The notes under the pieces: model-generated | Told to the model about the DNA's origin: nothing | Database searches by the model: none | What the model saw: the letters and a program-made list of their open reading frames with translations, nothing else | Shown: one piece after another, positions 8,175 through 18,053 of the stretch | How the letters are laid out: the number at the start of each line of letters is the position of its first letter | Position numbering within the stretch: the first letter of the stretch is position 1 | Assembly (NCBI GenBank): GCA_035532115.1 | Contig: DATKRO010000089.1 | Span: 34,226 to 98,225, forward strand | DNA: 64,000 nucleotides | Reading direction: 5' to 3' | Origin: Acaudatibacter sp035532115 | Lineage (GTDB): Bacteria; Pseudomonadota; Alphaproteobacteria; Caulobacterales; Caulobacteraceae | Translations under genes and position numbers: made by a program

Positions 8175-9686
8175 TCAGCCCTGGCCGGGGGTCACCGCCA
8201 GCGGCACGAAGATGTTCTGGCCGTCGTGGTCGACGAGCAGCAGCACGTCCTTGCGACCCTCATGCTTGGCCTGCGCCACCGCCGCGGCGACGTCGGCAGG
8301 GCTGGTGATGGCGCGCGAACCGGCCCGCAGGATCACGTCGCCCGGCTGCAGCCCCTTCTCGGCGGCGTCGGAGCCGGGGCTGACGCCGGCGATGTTGACG
8401 CCGCCGTTGGGATTCGGCTGCAGCTGCAGGCCGAGCACGCGCCCAAGCTCGTCGCCAGGCGCGCCGGGCTGGCCCAGGCCGCCGCCGTTGGTGAGGCTGG
8501 CTTCCGTCGGACGGATGGCCGAGCGCACGTTGATCTGCCTCACCACGCCGCCGCGGCGCACCTTGAGGTGCACCACCTCGCCGGCGTGGGCGAGCGCCAC
8601 CTGACGGGTCAGATCCGAAGCCGAGGAGACGCCGTGCCCGTCGATGCTCTCGATCAGGTCGCCGGGTCGCAGGCCGGCCTGGCTGGACGGACCGCCCGGA
8701 GTCACGTTGGCGACGAGCGCGCCGTGCTTGGCCGGCACGCCCAGGCTGTCGGCGATCTCGGGCGTCACGTCCTGGATGGTCGCGCCGATGAAGCCGCGGA
8801 CCACCTTGCCGTGCTCGATCAGCTGGCGGGTCACCGAGGCGACGACGTTGGCGGGGATGTCGAAGCCGATGCCCACCGAGCCCCCGGAGGGCGTGTAGAT
8901 CGCCGTGTTGACGCCGACGACGCGGCCGTAGACGTCGAAGGTGGGACCGCCGGAGTTGCCGCGGTTGATCGGCGCGTCGATCTGCATGTAGTCGACGTAG
9001 CTGGAATTGCTGATGTTGCGCCGGCCCAGCGCCGAGACGATGCCCGCCGTCGCGGTGCCGCCGAGGCCGAACGGATTGCCCACCGCGATCACCCAGTCGC
9101 CGACCCGCGGCTGGCCGCGGTTCTCGAAGTCGACGAAGGGATACCCGCCGCCATCGACCTTGATCACCGCGAGGTCCGTCGCCGGATCCTGGCCCACCAC
9201 GTGCGCGCTCAAGGTGCGGCCGTCCTTGGTGTGGACCGTGATCTTCTCGGCGCCCTCGACGACGTGGTTGTTGGTGACGATGTAGCCGTCGGACGAGATG
9301 AAGAAGCCCGAGCCCGCCGCCCGCACTGGCTGGACCGGAGCGTTGTTCGGCGCCTGCGGCATGCCGAAGCTGAACCCCTGTCCGGGCGCGCCCGGGAAGC
9401 CGAAGAAGAACGGCAGCTGGCCCTGCCCGCCTCGCTGCATGGCGACCTGGGCCTGGTCCGGCTTGCTCTCGACGTCCACCGAGACCACCGCGGGGGCGAC
9501 CTTGGCGACGATGTCGGCGAACGACATCGGCACGCCGGGCAGACCCGGGGCGGCGACGCTCGCGCCCGGCGCGTTGACGCTTCCCGAGGATTGCACGCTC
9601 GCATGGGCGAGGTAGCCGCCTGTGCCCGCGAGCACCATGGCGAGCGCGCCGGCGGCGGCGCTGGCGATATAGCCGTTCTTCTTCAC
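8175..9686 (-). CDS. Periplasmic serine protease Do (HtrA/DegP family)
   Basis: A 503-residue HtrA-type protease/chaperone that would act in the periplasm on misfolded envelope proteins. The GTG at 9686 is chosen because it gives a clean lysine-plus-hydrophobic signal or anchor (KKNGYIASAAAGALAMVLA) and has AAGGA about 10 bases upstream; an ATG at 9758 would add 24 uncharged, unlikely residues. The catalytic triad is His141 in TNNHVVEG, Asp171 in DPATDLAV and Ser245 in NRGNSGGP. Two PDZ domains follow at about 285-375 and 400-495. A Phe/Gly-rich loop at 90-110 matches the LA loop that controls oligomer state. Monocistronic, and convergent with the SNF2 gene. Confidence 0.95.
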   Translation of the reverse strand: MKKNGYIASAAAGALAMVLAGTGGYLAHASVQSSGSVNAPGASVAAPGLPGVPMSFADIVAKVAPAVVSVDVESKPDQAQVAMQRGGQGQLPFFFGFPGAPGQGFSFGMPQAPNNAPVQPVRAAGSGFFISSDGYIVTNNHVVEGAEKITVHTKDGRTLSAHVVGQDPATDLAVIKVDGGGYPFVDFENRGQPRVGDWVIAVGNPFGLGGTATAGIVSALGRRNISNSSYVDYMQIDAPINRGNSGGPTFDVYGRVVGVNTAIYTPSGGSVGIGFDIPANVVASVTRQLIEHGKVVRGFIGATIQDVTPEIADSLGVPAKHGALVANVTPGGPSSQAGLRPGDLIESIDGHGVSSASDLTRQVALAHAGEVVHLKVRRGGVVRQINVRSAIRPTEASLTNGGGLGQPGAPGDELGRVLGLQLQPNPNGGVNIAGVSPGSDAAEKGLQPGDVILRAGSRAITSPADVAAAVAQAKHEGRKDVLLLVDHDGQNIFVPLAVTPGQG

Positions 9687-9920
9687 TGACGACACGTCCT
9701 TGCTTGTTCCTGTGCTGGGCGGCGCCTGGGAACCCAGCCATCCGAGCGCCGCCGGCAAAATGGCGAAGTCGCCGCCACGCCGCGTTCGGTTCGGCGCGGG
9801 GACACCCCACTAGATAGGCGTCGGCTAAGCGATGTCAGCTTAAAAGCGCGTAATAAGGCGCGGGCGAGGCGGTGGGCCGGGCCGCCGCGCCGGTGTAGGA
9901 TCGCAGCAAGGTAAAGTCTC

Positions 9921-10322
9921 ATGACCATCCGCGGCATCGACCACGTCAACATCGGCACCCACCGCCTCGAGGAGACACGCGCCTTCTTCCGCGACGTGCT
10001 CGGCCTCGCCGAGGGCTGGCGCCCGGATTTCGGCTTCGGCGGCGCCTGGCTCTATGCCGGCGACGGCGCGGTGGTGCACCTCGTCGAGCTGGCCGAGCCG
10101 AAACGCCCCTCCTCGGAGGCCGCGCTCGATCACTTCGCCTTTCGCATCGACGACTACGAGGGCGTGGCCGGCCGCCTCGACGCCGCCGGCGTGCCGTACC
10201 GCGCCATCGACATCGCCGACACGCCGATCCGCCAGATCTTCATCCGCGACCTCAACGGCGTCAACATCGAGCTGAACTATCGGCCGGCCACGGCGCACGA
10301 CGCCAACCCTGAAGGGGCTTGA
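9921..10322 (+). CDS. VOC (glyoxalase/bleomycin resistance/dioxygenase) family protein
   Basis: A 133-residue protein made of two beta-alpha-beta-beta-beta modules typical of the vicinal oxygen chelate superfamily. It opens with IDHVNIGTHRLEET, carries a histidine in LDHFAFRIDD, and closes with RDLNGVNIELNY, where the glutamate is a usual metal ligand. The positions fit a single-domain metal-binding VOC enzyme, but nothing fixes the substrate. It ends 4 bp into the longest upstream frame of the next gene; with that transporter's likely start at 10364 the two genes are 41 bp apart on the same strand. Confidence 0.85.
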   Translation: MTIRGIDHVNIGTHRLEETRAFFRDVLGLAEGWRPDFGFGGAWLYAGDGAVVHLVELAEPKRPSSEAALDHFAFRIDDYEGVAGRLDAAGVPYRAIDIADTPIRQIFIRDLNGVNIELNYRPATAHDANPEGA

Positions 10323-10363
10323 TCCGCGGCCCGCGATGGCGGATCGACGGACCCGAGAGACCC

Positions 10364-11284
10364 ATGCCGCATCACGATCACGACCACCGCCAGTCCCAGG
10401 CCGGCCACGCGCACGTTGATTTCGGCCGCGCCTTCGCCGTCGGCATCGCCCTCAACATCGCCTATGTCGCCGGCGAGGCGGTGTTCGGCGCCCTCGCCAA
10501 CTCCCTGGCGCTGCTGGCCGACGCCGGGCACAATTTCGGCGACGTGCTCAGCCTGGGCCTCGCCTGGCTGGCGGCCTGGCTCTCGGGCAAGGCGCCCAGC
10601 GCGCGCTACACCTATGGCCTGCGCTCGTCCTCGATCCTGGCGGCGCTCGCCAACGCCGTGCTGCTGGCGCTGGTCACCGGCGCCATCGCCTGGGAGGCGG
10701 TGCTGCGCTTCATGCATCCCCAGGCCGCGGCCGGCCCGACGATCATGGCCGTGGCCGCCGTCGGCATCGCCGTCAACGGCGTCACCGCCCTGATGTTCGC
10801 CGCCGGACGCAAGCGCGACCTCAACGTCCGCAGCGCCTTCCAGCACATGGCCTCCGACGCCCTGGTGGCGCTGGGCGTGGTGGTGACCGGCGGCCTCATC
10901 GTCCTCACCGGCTGGGCGTGGCTCGACCCGGCGATCAGCCTCGTCATCAGTGCGGTGATCGTCTTCGGAACCTGGTCGCTGCTGCGCGAGGCGCTCGACC
11001 TGGCGCTGGCCGCGGTGCCGCCCGGCGTCGACCGGGCCGGGGTCGCCGGCTACCTCGAGGGCCTGCCGGGCGTGACCGAGGTGCACGACCTGCACATCTG
11101 GGGCATGTCGACCACCGAGACGGCGCTCACCGCCCATCTGGTGCGCCCCGGCCTGCCCGTCGACGACATCCTGCTCTGCGAAGCCTGCGGCGAGCTGCGC
11201 CAGCGCTTTTCCATCCACCACGCCACCCTGCAGGTGGAGAGCGGCGCCGCGCCTTGCGAGCTTGCCGACCACGCGGCGGCGTAG
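10364..11284 (+). CDS. Cation diffusion facilitator (CzcD/ZitB-like) metal exporter
   Basis: An inner-membrane antiporter of 306 residues that moves Zn(II) or a similar divalent cation out of the cytoplasm in exchange for protons. The ATG at 10364 is preferred over an upstream ATA/ATC-rich extension because it starts the histidine-rich leader HHDHDH directly and follows a GAGAG-like ribosome site. Six membrane segments follow. The paired HxxxD sites are seen as ADAGHNFGD in helix 2 and FQHMASDALVA in helix 5. A C-terminal cytoplasmic domain of about 85 residues (HDLHIWGMS motif) completes the usual CDF layout. Convergent with the ClC gene. Confidence 0.92.
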   Translation: MPHHDHDHRQSQAGHAHVDFGRAFAVGIALNIAYVAGEAVFGALANSLALLADAGHNFGDVLSLGLAWLAAWLSGKAPSARYTYGLRSSSILAALANAVLLALVTGAIAWEAVLRFMHPQAAAGPTIMAVAAVGIAVNGVTALMFAAGRKRDLNVRSAFQHMASDALVALGVVVTGGLIVLTGWAWLDPAISLVISAVIVFGTWSLLREALDLALAAVPPGVDRAGVAGYLEGLPGVTEVHDLHIWGMSTTETALTAHLVRPGLPVDDILLCEACGELRQRFSIHHATLQVESGAAPCELADHAAA

Positions 11285-11289
11285 GGCCG

Positions 11290-13086
11290 CTACTCGCCCC
11301 CGACCAGGTCACGGCGGTTCTTTTCCAGCTCCTCGGCGTAGCGGCGCGTGGCGTAGGCTTCCGAGACGATCCCCAGCACCCGGCGCGAGGCGTCGAGCAC
11401 CGCCAGCTCGTCGGTCTCGGTGCGGTCGAAGACGCCCATGGTCTCCTTGATGCTCATGTCGGGCCGCAGCCACTCGCCCTGATTGATGATGAGGTCGCGC
11501 AGCGGCTTGTGCCCGTCCTCCTCGGCGTAGGCGCGCGAGACCTGGACGATGCCGGCGTAGTGGCTGGCGCCGTCGAGGACGACGACGCGCCGCGTCGAGC
11601 CCAGCGGATAGCGGCGGCGGAACTCGGTCAGATCGACGTCGGCCGGCGCCGTCGGCGCGTCGGCGCGCATCATCCTGCCGGCGGTGAGGGTGCGCAGCCA
11701 GCCGACGTCGTGGGCGCTGCGGATGGTCTCGCCGCGCAGGTGCAGCCGCCAGGTCGAGAACGAATAGCCGAAGATCTCGCGCACCAGCACGCCGGCCACC
11801 AGCGAGGCCGTCAGGGTGGCGGCGGTGAGGCTGTAGTCGCCGGTGGTCTGCAGCACCAGGAACGACATGGTGAGCGGCCCGCCGACGATGGCGACGGCCA
11901 TGGCGCCCATGCCCACCAGCGAAGCGGCCAGCGGGTCGAGGCCGAGCGCCGCGCCGCCGAAGTGCGCCAGCGCCTCGGCGTAGAGCCGGCCCACCAGCGA
12001 ACCCAGGTAGAGCGAAGCGAAGAAGAGACCGCCCCGGAAGCCGAAGCCCAGCGAGATCACCGAGGCCAGCGCCTTGGTCAGCACCAGGAAGAGCAGCGTC
12101 GAGATGGTGAGCGCCAGCGACAGGTCGAGGTGCATGGCGCCATGCCCCGCCGACAGCGTCTGCGGGGCGAAGCCGGCGAGGATGGCGAGCAGCACGCCGC
12201 CGGCGGCCTGGCGCGCCAGCTTCGGGATCGGCATGCGCGCGGTCAGCGCCTCGGTCCAGCCCACCAGCCGCATCACCGCGATGCCGAAGAAGGCGCAGAC
12301 GACGCCGAGGCCGGCGAACAGCAGGTAGTGCGACAGCACGAAATCGTTGGCCGTGGTGACCGGGATCACCATCGGCTCGAAATTGAGCAGCCGGGTCATC
12401 GCCCAGCCGGCGAGCGCGGCGAAGATCACCGGCGCGACGTTGGCGACGGTGTAGGAGCCGATGACGATCTCGAAGGCGTAGAAGGCCCCGCAGAAGGGCG
12501 CCCCGAACGCCGCCCCGATGGCGGCGCCCGCGCCGGCGCCGACGAAGGTGCGCAGGTCGTTGCGGCGCAGGTTGAACGCGCGTCCCACCATCGACGCCAG
12601 CGCCCCGCCGGCCTGGGCGTAGCCGGCCTCCAGGCCCACCGAGGCGCCGAAGCCGTTGGAGAGGATGGTCTGGAAGGTGACGAACAGGCTCTCGCGCAGC
12701 GACATGCGCCCGCCGTGCAGCGCATTGGCCTCGACCGGGTCCACCGGCGCCCCCGGGCGGCGGCGGGTCCAGAGCCAGGTGACCAGCGCCAGAAGCGCCC
12801 CGCCGATCGGCAGCGCGACGAGACGCTCGGGCGGCACGCGCGCCAGGGCGCTGAGACGCTCGCCGAAATCGAGGCCGTAGAGCAGCCTCTGCGAAGCATG
12901 CGCAGCCATGCCGATGCCGATCGTGGCCAGGCCCGCCGCCGTGCCGATGGCGGTGGCGATCACCACCAGCCAAAGTTCGCTCGCCCGGATCTCGGCGCGC
13001 AGGAACGCCAGCGTCTCGAGCGCCAGCCTGGGCAGGCGCGCCCGGGGCTTGGCGGCGCTTACTGTCTCTAGGCCCTTGCTGGTCAT
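11290..13086 (-). CDS. ClC-family chloride channel/transporter with C-terminal CBS pair
   Basis: A 598-residue membrane protein. Residues about 35-450 form the hydrophobic ClC core; the segment GFGASVGLEAGYAQ places Glu153 where the gating glutamate of GxEGP normally sits, although the usual proline is replaced. A second signature, GAAFGAPFCGAFYAFE, matches the GIFAP-type region. From about residue 465 the chain is soluble and contains two CBS repeats, which in relatives bind adenosine nucleotides and gate transport. The ATG at 13086 is followed by a basic N-terminus. It is divergent from purU with 54 bp between starts, so their promoters overlap. Confidence 0.9.
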   Translation of the reverse strand: MTSKGLETVSAAKPRARLPRLALETLAFLRAEIRASELWLVVIATAIGTAAGLATIGIGMAAHASQRLLYGLDFGERLSALARVPPERLVALPIGGALLALVTWLWTRRRPGAPVDPVEANALHGGRMSLRESLFVTFQTILSNGFGASVGLEAGYAQAGGALASMVGRAFNLRRNDLRTFVGAGAGAAIGAAFGAPFCGAFYAFEIVIGSYTVANVAPVIFAALAGWAMTRLLNFEPMVIPVTTANDFVLSHYLLFAGLGVVCAFFGIAVMRLVGWTEALTARMPIPKLARQAAGGVLLAILAGFAPQTLSAGHGAMHLDLSLALTISTLLFLVLTKALASVISLGFGFRGGLFFASLYLGSLVGRLYAEALAHFGGAALGLDPLAASLVGMGAMAVAIVGGPLTMSFLVLQTTGDYSLTAATLTASLVAGVLVREIFGYSFSTWRLHLRGETIRSAHDVGWLRTLTAGRMMRADAPTAPADVDLTEFRRRYPLGSTRRVVVLDGASHYAGIVQVSRAYAEEDGHKPLRDLIINQGEWLRPDMSIKETMGVFDRTETDELAVLDASRRVLGIVSEAYATRRYAEELEKNRRDLVGGE

Positions 13087-13140
13087 CGCTGGCGCTGCCC
13101 CTTGCCACGCCCAGGCGCGTCGCGTCTAGATAAACGCCCG

Positions 13141-14010
13141 ATGAGCGCGGCCGAGCCAGCCTCCTTCGTACTCAACCTCAGTTGTCCCGACCGCATGGGC
13201 GTGGTGGCGGCGGTGTCGGGCTTTCTCGCCGCCAGCGACGCCAACATCACCGAGATCAGCCAGTTCAACGATCCGGTCCAGGGCGCGTTCTTCATGCGCG
13301 CGGCGTTCTCGCCGGCCGGTCCGGCGTTCCCGCCGATCGCCCGCATGGAGGCCGGCTTCGCCGAGATCGCGCGGGGCTTCGACATGCGCTGGAAGCTCAC
13401 CGACGCGGCGCGCAAGGCGCGCCTGCTGATCGCGGTCTCGCGCTTCGGTCATTGCCTGTTCGACCTGCTGCACCGCTGGCGCGCCGGCCTGCTGGCGGTG
13501 GAGATCGCCGGCGTCGTCAGCAATCACGACGACATGCGCTCCTTCGTGGAATGGAACGGCCTCGCCTATTTCCACCTGCCGGTGACGCGCGAGACCCGGC
13601 CCGCGCAGGAGGCGCGCATCCTCGAACTCGTCGAGGCGAACGGCGTCGATCTGGTGGTGCTCGCCCGCTACATGCAGGTGCTCTCGCCCGAACTGTGCGA
13701 GCGCCTCGCCGGACGCTGCATCAACATCCATCACGCCTTCCTTCCCGGGTTCAAGGGCGCGAGGCCCTATCACCAGGCCCACGCCCGCGGCGTGAAGATC
13801 ATCGGCGCCACCGCCCACTACGTCACCAGCGATCTCGACGAAGGTCCGATCATCGAGCAGGCGGTCGAACGGGTGGATCACAGCCGCTCGCCGGCCGCCC
13901 TCGTCGAGATCGGGCGCGACATCGAATGCGCTGTGCTCTCGCGCGCCGTGCGCTGGCACGTGGAGAACCGCATCATGATGAGCGGCAAGAGGACGGTGGT
14001 GTTTCCTTGA
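13141..14010 (+). CDS. purU: Formyltetrahydrofolate deformylase
   Basis: A 289-residue enzyme that hydrolyses 10-formyl-tetrahydrofolate to formate and THF, supplying formate to purine synthesis and balancing one-carbon pools. The N-terminal ACT domain (about 8-85: VLNLSCPDRMGVVAAVSGF) is the methionine/glycine sensing part. The C-terminal formyltransferase-fold domain holds the triad Asn/His/Asp in NIHHAFLPGF and the TSDLDEGPII segment. The ATG at 13141 gives the standard length; an upstream in-frame ATG at 13102 would add 13 residues with no homology. A formaldehyde-oxidising alcohol dehydrogenase is encoded 350 bp away on the other strand, so one-carbon handling genes are clustered here. 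Confidence 0.93.
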   Translation: MSAAEPASFVLNLSCPDRMGVVAAVSGFLAASDANITEISQFNDPVQGAFFMRAAFSPAGPAFPPIARMEAGFAEIARGFDMRWKLTDAARKARLLIAVSRFGHCLFDLLHRWRAGLLAVEIAGVVSNHDDMRSFVEWNGLAYFHLPVTRETRPAQEARILELVEANGVDLVVLARYMQVLSPELCERLAGRCINIHHAFLPGFKGARPYHQAHARGVKIIGATAHYVTSDLDEGPIIEQAVERVDHSRSPAALVEIGRDIECAVLSRAVRWHVENRIMMSGKRTVVFP

Positions 14011-14035
14011 GGGCGCCCGAAGGCGGCGCTGCCGC

Positions 14036-14299
14036 CTATCGACCGCCGTCGTCCTCGAGCGCCTCCCAGGCCGAGGCGGCGCCGGCCACCTCGACCACGT
14101 CCTCGACCGTCACCGGCGCGGCGCCGCCGGGGCCGTGCATGTCGGCCGGCAGCTCGCCGCCCCTGCGCCTGGCGAAATGGGCGCGCTCCTTGCCGTCGTG
14201 GCAGTCGCCGAGTTCGGTCTCGTCGATGATCCGCTGGCCGCGATCGACGCGGCCGGGGTCCGTATCGGCGGCGCCTGGCGGCGGGTTGGGGACTGTCAT
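14036..14299 (-). CDS. Small hypothetical protein
   Basis: An 87-residue, very acidic and Pro/Gly-rich soluble protein with no recognised domain. It lies 60 bp downstream of the formaldehyde dehydrogenase gene on the same strand, and GAGGAG precedes the ATG by about 11 bases. The C-terminal part (GGAAPVTVEDVVEVAGAA) looks like genuine coding sequence rather than an antisense shadow, since no gene occupies the other strand. Function unknown; coding status is likely but not certain. Confidence 0.55.
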   Translation of the reverse strand: MTVPNPPPGAADTDPGRVDRGQRIIDETELGDCHDGKERAHFARRRGGELPADMHGPGGAAPVTVEDVVEVAGAASAWEALEDDGGR

Positions 14300-14359
14300 C
14301 GCGCTCGATGCTCCTCGAAGCGCCCCGTTTCACAACGGTCGGGCGTGCGGATCGTTCGT

Positions 14360-15472
<1,113 letters not shown>

Positions 15473-15612
15473 GGTCTATCTGCTCTCCTCCCGCGCCTCG
15501 CCGCTTCCCTAGCTGTCCCGGTCGGCGCGCGAAACCGGCAAAGCGCGGGTGGCAGGGCGGCGCCGGCGGCCCTATAGCTATCTGTCGAGCGCGAGCCGCG
15601 CTGGCGAGCACC

Positions 15613-17352
15613 ATGTCGGATGTCTTCATCTCCTATGCGCGCTCGACGGCGGCCAAGGCCGAGCAGGTCGCCGTGGCGTTGCGGGCGCTGGGCTATGGCG
15701 TCTGGCGCGACGACGAGATTCCGGCCCATCGCGCCTATGCGGACGTGATCGCCGAGCGCCTCGGCGCCGCCAAGGCGGTGGTGGTGATCTGGTCCGCCGA
15801 CGCGGCGCGTTCGCAGTGGGTGCGCTCCGAGGCCGAACGGGCGCGCGAAGAGCGCAAGCTGGTGCAGCTCAGCATCGACGGCGCCCAGCTACCGATGCCG
15901 TTCGACCAGATCCAGTGCGCCGATCTGGCCGACTGGTCGGGCGCGGCCGAGACGTCCGGATGGAAGAAGGTGGCGGCCAGCGTGGCGCAACTGGTGAACG
16001 CGGCCCGGGCCAGCATTCCGCCTGGCGGCGAGGCCAAGGCCCTCCGCAGGCTCTCGGTCTGCGTACTGCCCTTCGCCAACATGAGCGACGATCCCCAGCA
16101 GGAGTACTTCAGCGATGGGATCAGCGAGGATATCATCACCGATCTCTCCAAGGTTTCGACGCTTTCGGTGGTGGCGCGCAACACCGCCTTCACCTTCAAG
16201 GGCAAGAGCATCGACGTGTCCCAGGTGGCGCGCCAGCTCGGCGTCAGCCATCTCCTGGAAGGCAGCGTGCGCAAGGCCGGCGGCCGCGTCAGGATCACCG
16301 CCCAGCTCATCGACGGCGCCGCCGGCGACCACGTCTGGGCCGAGCGCTACGATCGCGATCTGACCGACATCTTCGCCCTCCAGGACGAGATCTCGCGGGC
16401 GATCGTGGCGGCGCTCAAGCTCAAGCTGCTGCCCGAGGAGAAACAGGCGATCGGGCGACGCGGCACCACCAACCTCGAAGCCTACAACCTGTTCCTGATG
16501 GCCCGCCAGCAGCTCCTCGCCGGCAACACAGGCGACACCCGCAGGGAGGAGGCGATGATCCGCTTGTGCGGGCGGGCGGTGGAGATCGATCCCGACTATG
16601 GGCACGCCTGGGCGCTGCTGGCCTATGCGCAGTCGCTGCTGCGCTTCGACCGCGGCCGATCCGGGGACGATGGCCTGGCGGCCGCCGAGCGCGCGCTCTC
16701 GATCGACCCGACCCTGGCGGAGCCGCACGCGGTCAAAGCGAGGTATCTGGCCAATCATGGCCGCCGCGACGAGGCCTTCGCCGAAGCCGAACTCGCCCTT
16801 CGTCTAGATCCCGACTCGGACGTGGCGAACGCGTGCGCGGGGCTGCTCTATTACGACGCCCGGCGGTTCGAAGACGCGGCGCGCCATTTCGAAAAAGCCG
16901 CGGCGCTGACAGAGTCGGACTTTGCTCCCACCGGCATGCTGATCGCCGTCCACATGGCGACCGGGGACGCCGAAGCCGCCCGTCGCGCCGCGGCCAGAAC
17001 CCTGGCGCGCGTCGAGAAGCTGCTGGCGCGAGATCCCAACAATGGCCACGCCATGGCCTTCGGCGCGAACGCGCTGGCAGTCCTGGGCGAGGCCGAACGG
17101 GCCAAGGAATGGATTGGCAGGGCCCTGCTGGTCGATCCCCACAACATGCTGATGCGCTACAACTTCGCCTGCTCGCTCAGCGCCACGTTCAAGGACGCCG
17201 ACGCGGCGATCGACATGCTGCGCCCGGTGTTCGCCGACATATCCATCGCCATGTTGAACGCCGCCAAGACCGATCCCGACCTCGACCTCATTCGCGACGA
17301 TCCGCGCCTGGCGGCGATGATGGCGGCCGCCGAGGGGCGGCTGGCGCCCTAG
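15613..17352 (+). CDS. TIR domain / TolB-like / TPR protein
   Basis: A 579-residue cytoplasmic multidomain protein. Residues 1 to about 125 form a TIR domain (DVFISYAR start, GYGVWRDDEIP box, and SQWVRSE with Glu73 where NADase-type TIR domains keep their catalytic Glu). Residues about 150-285 match the TolB-N/FlgO-like module that often sits between a signalling domain and TPRs in adenylate-cyclase-like proteins (VCVLPFANMSDD, then EGSVRKAGGRVRITAQLID). Residues about 290-560 are TPR helices. Proteins of this architecture are known in alphaproteobacteria but have no settled role. NADase activity is inference from residue spacing only. It stands alone, divergent from frmA. Confidence 0.85.
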   Translation: MSDVFISYARSTAAKAEQVAVALRALGYGVWRDDEIPAHRAYADVIAERLGAAKAVVVIWSADAARSQWVRSEAERAREERKLVQLSIDGAQLPMPFDQIQCADLADWSGAAETSGWKKVAASVAQLVNAARASIPPGGEAKALRRLSVCVLPFANMSDDPQQEYFSDGISEDIITDLSKVSTLSVVARNTAFTFKGKSIDVSQVARQLGVSHLLEGSVRKAGGRVRITAQLIDGAAGDHVWAERYDRDLTDIFALQDEISRAIVAALKLKLLPEEKQAIGRRGTTNLEAYNLFLMARQQLLAGNTGDTRREEAMIRLCGRAVEIDPDYGHAWALLAYAQSLLRFDRGRSGDDGLAAAERALSIDPTLAEPHAVKARYLANHGRRDEAFAEAELALRLDPDSDVANACAGLLYYDARRFEDAARHFEKAAALTESDFAPTGMLIAVHMATGDAEAARRAAARTLARVEKLLARDPNNGHAMAFGANALAVLGEAERAKEWIGRALLVDPHNMLMRYNFACSLSATFKDADAAIDMLRPVFADISIAMLNAAKTDPDLDLIRDDPRLAAMMAAAEGRLAP

Positions 17353-17396
17353 CCGCCCGACGCGCTCAGGTCGAAGCGCTCTGGCGGGCGGCTCGC

Positions 17397-17978
17397 TCAG
17401 GACGCCGGCGCCCGCCGTTCCTTGCGCGCGGCCATGAACACCTCGCGCGCCGCGTCGGCGTTGAGGACCGCGATGGCGAGGCCGACCACGAGGTCAGGCC
17501 ACGCGTTGCGGATCGCGAACGCCGTCACCGCGCCGGCGCCGATGATCGCGAGGTTCGCCAGCACGTCGTTGCGCGCCGAGAGGAAGGCGGCGCGGGAAAG
17601 GCTGCCATGCTGGCGGCGATGGCGGGCGAGCAGCAGGGCGCAGGAGAAGTTGACCGCCAGGGCGCCCAGCGCGGTCAGCGCCAGGGGCGCCGGCGCGGGC
17701 GCGACTGGCTTCGCGAGCTTATGCCAGGCCGTCCACAGCGTCGCCGCGGCGGGCGTAAGCAGGGCGGCGGCGAGCACGGTCCCGACTGCGCCGCGCCGGC
17801 GCGCGCTCCAGCCCAGCGCCACCACGATCAGGAGGTTGACGGAGGCATCCTCCAGGAAATCGATGGAATCGGCGAACAGGGCAACGCTGCCGATGCCGAT
17901 CGCCACGGCGAACTCGACGCCGAAATAGGTGAGGTTGGCCAGGGCGACGACGAGCGCGGTGCGGCGAAATCCGGGCAT
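17397..17978 (-). CDS. Short cation-efflux family membrane protein
   Basis: A 193-residue protein with five to six membrane helices and a CDF-like first metal-site helix (SVALFADSIDFLEDA). The second site helix is present as LSARNDVLANLA, with Asn-Asp in place of the usual HxxxD. It lacks the C-terminal cytoplasmic domain of full CDF proteins such as the one at 10.4-11.3 kb. The ATG at 17978 is the only one that precedes the first membrane helix closely. Metal specificity is unknown, and the short form may work as a dimer or may not transport. Divergent from the ProA-like gene with 75 bp between. Confidence 0.75.
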   Translation of the reverse strand: MPGFRRTALVVALANLTYFGVEFAVAIGIGSVALFADSIDFLEDASVNLLIVVALGWSARRRGAVGTVLAAALLTPAAATLWTAWHKLAKPVAPAPAPLALTALGALAVNFSCALLLARHRRQHGSLSRAAFLSARNDVLANLAIIGAGAVTAFAIRNAWPDLVVGLAIAVLNADAAREVFMAARKERRAPAS

Positions 17979-18053
17979 CAGGCCCCTTCCGCGATCGGCG
18001 CACGAAAGTCGAGCCCCCGTGACCGGCCGCCGCCTTTGGGCTAAAGCCGCGCC

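Noticed and set aside
7657..8604. Extension of the SNF2 frame to 8604
   Set aside because: Arg/Ser-rich and antisense to the HtrA gene; the alternative frame to 8042 is clearly the true C-terminus.
10918..13071. 717-codon plus-strand frame opposite the ClC gene
   Set aside because: His/Asp/Gln-rich complement of membrane-protein sequence; no motif.
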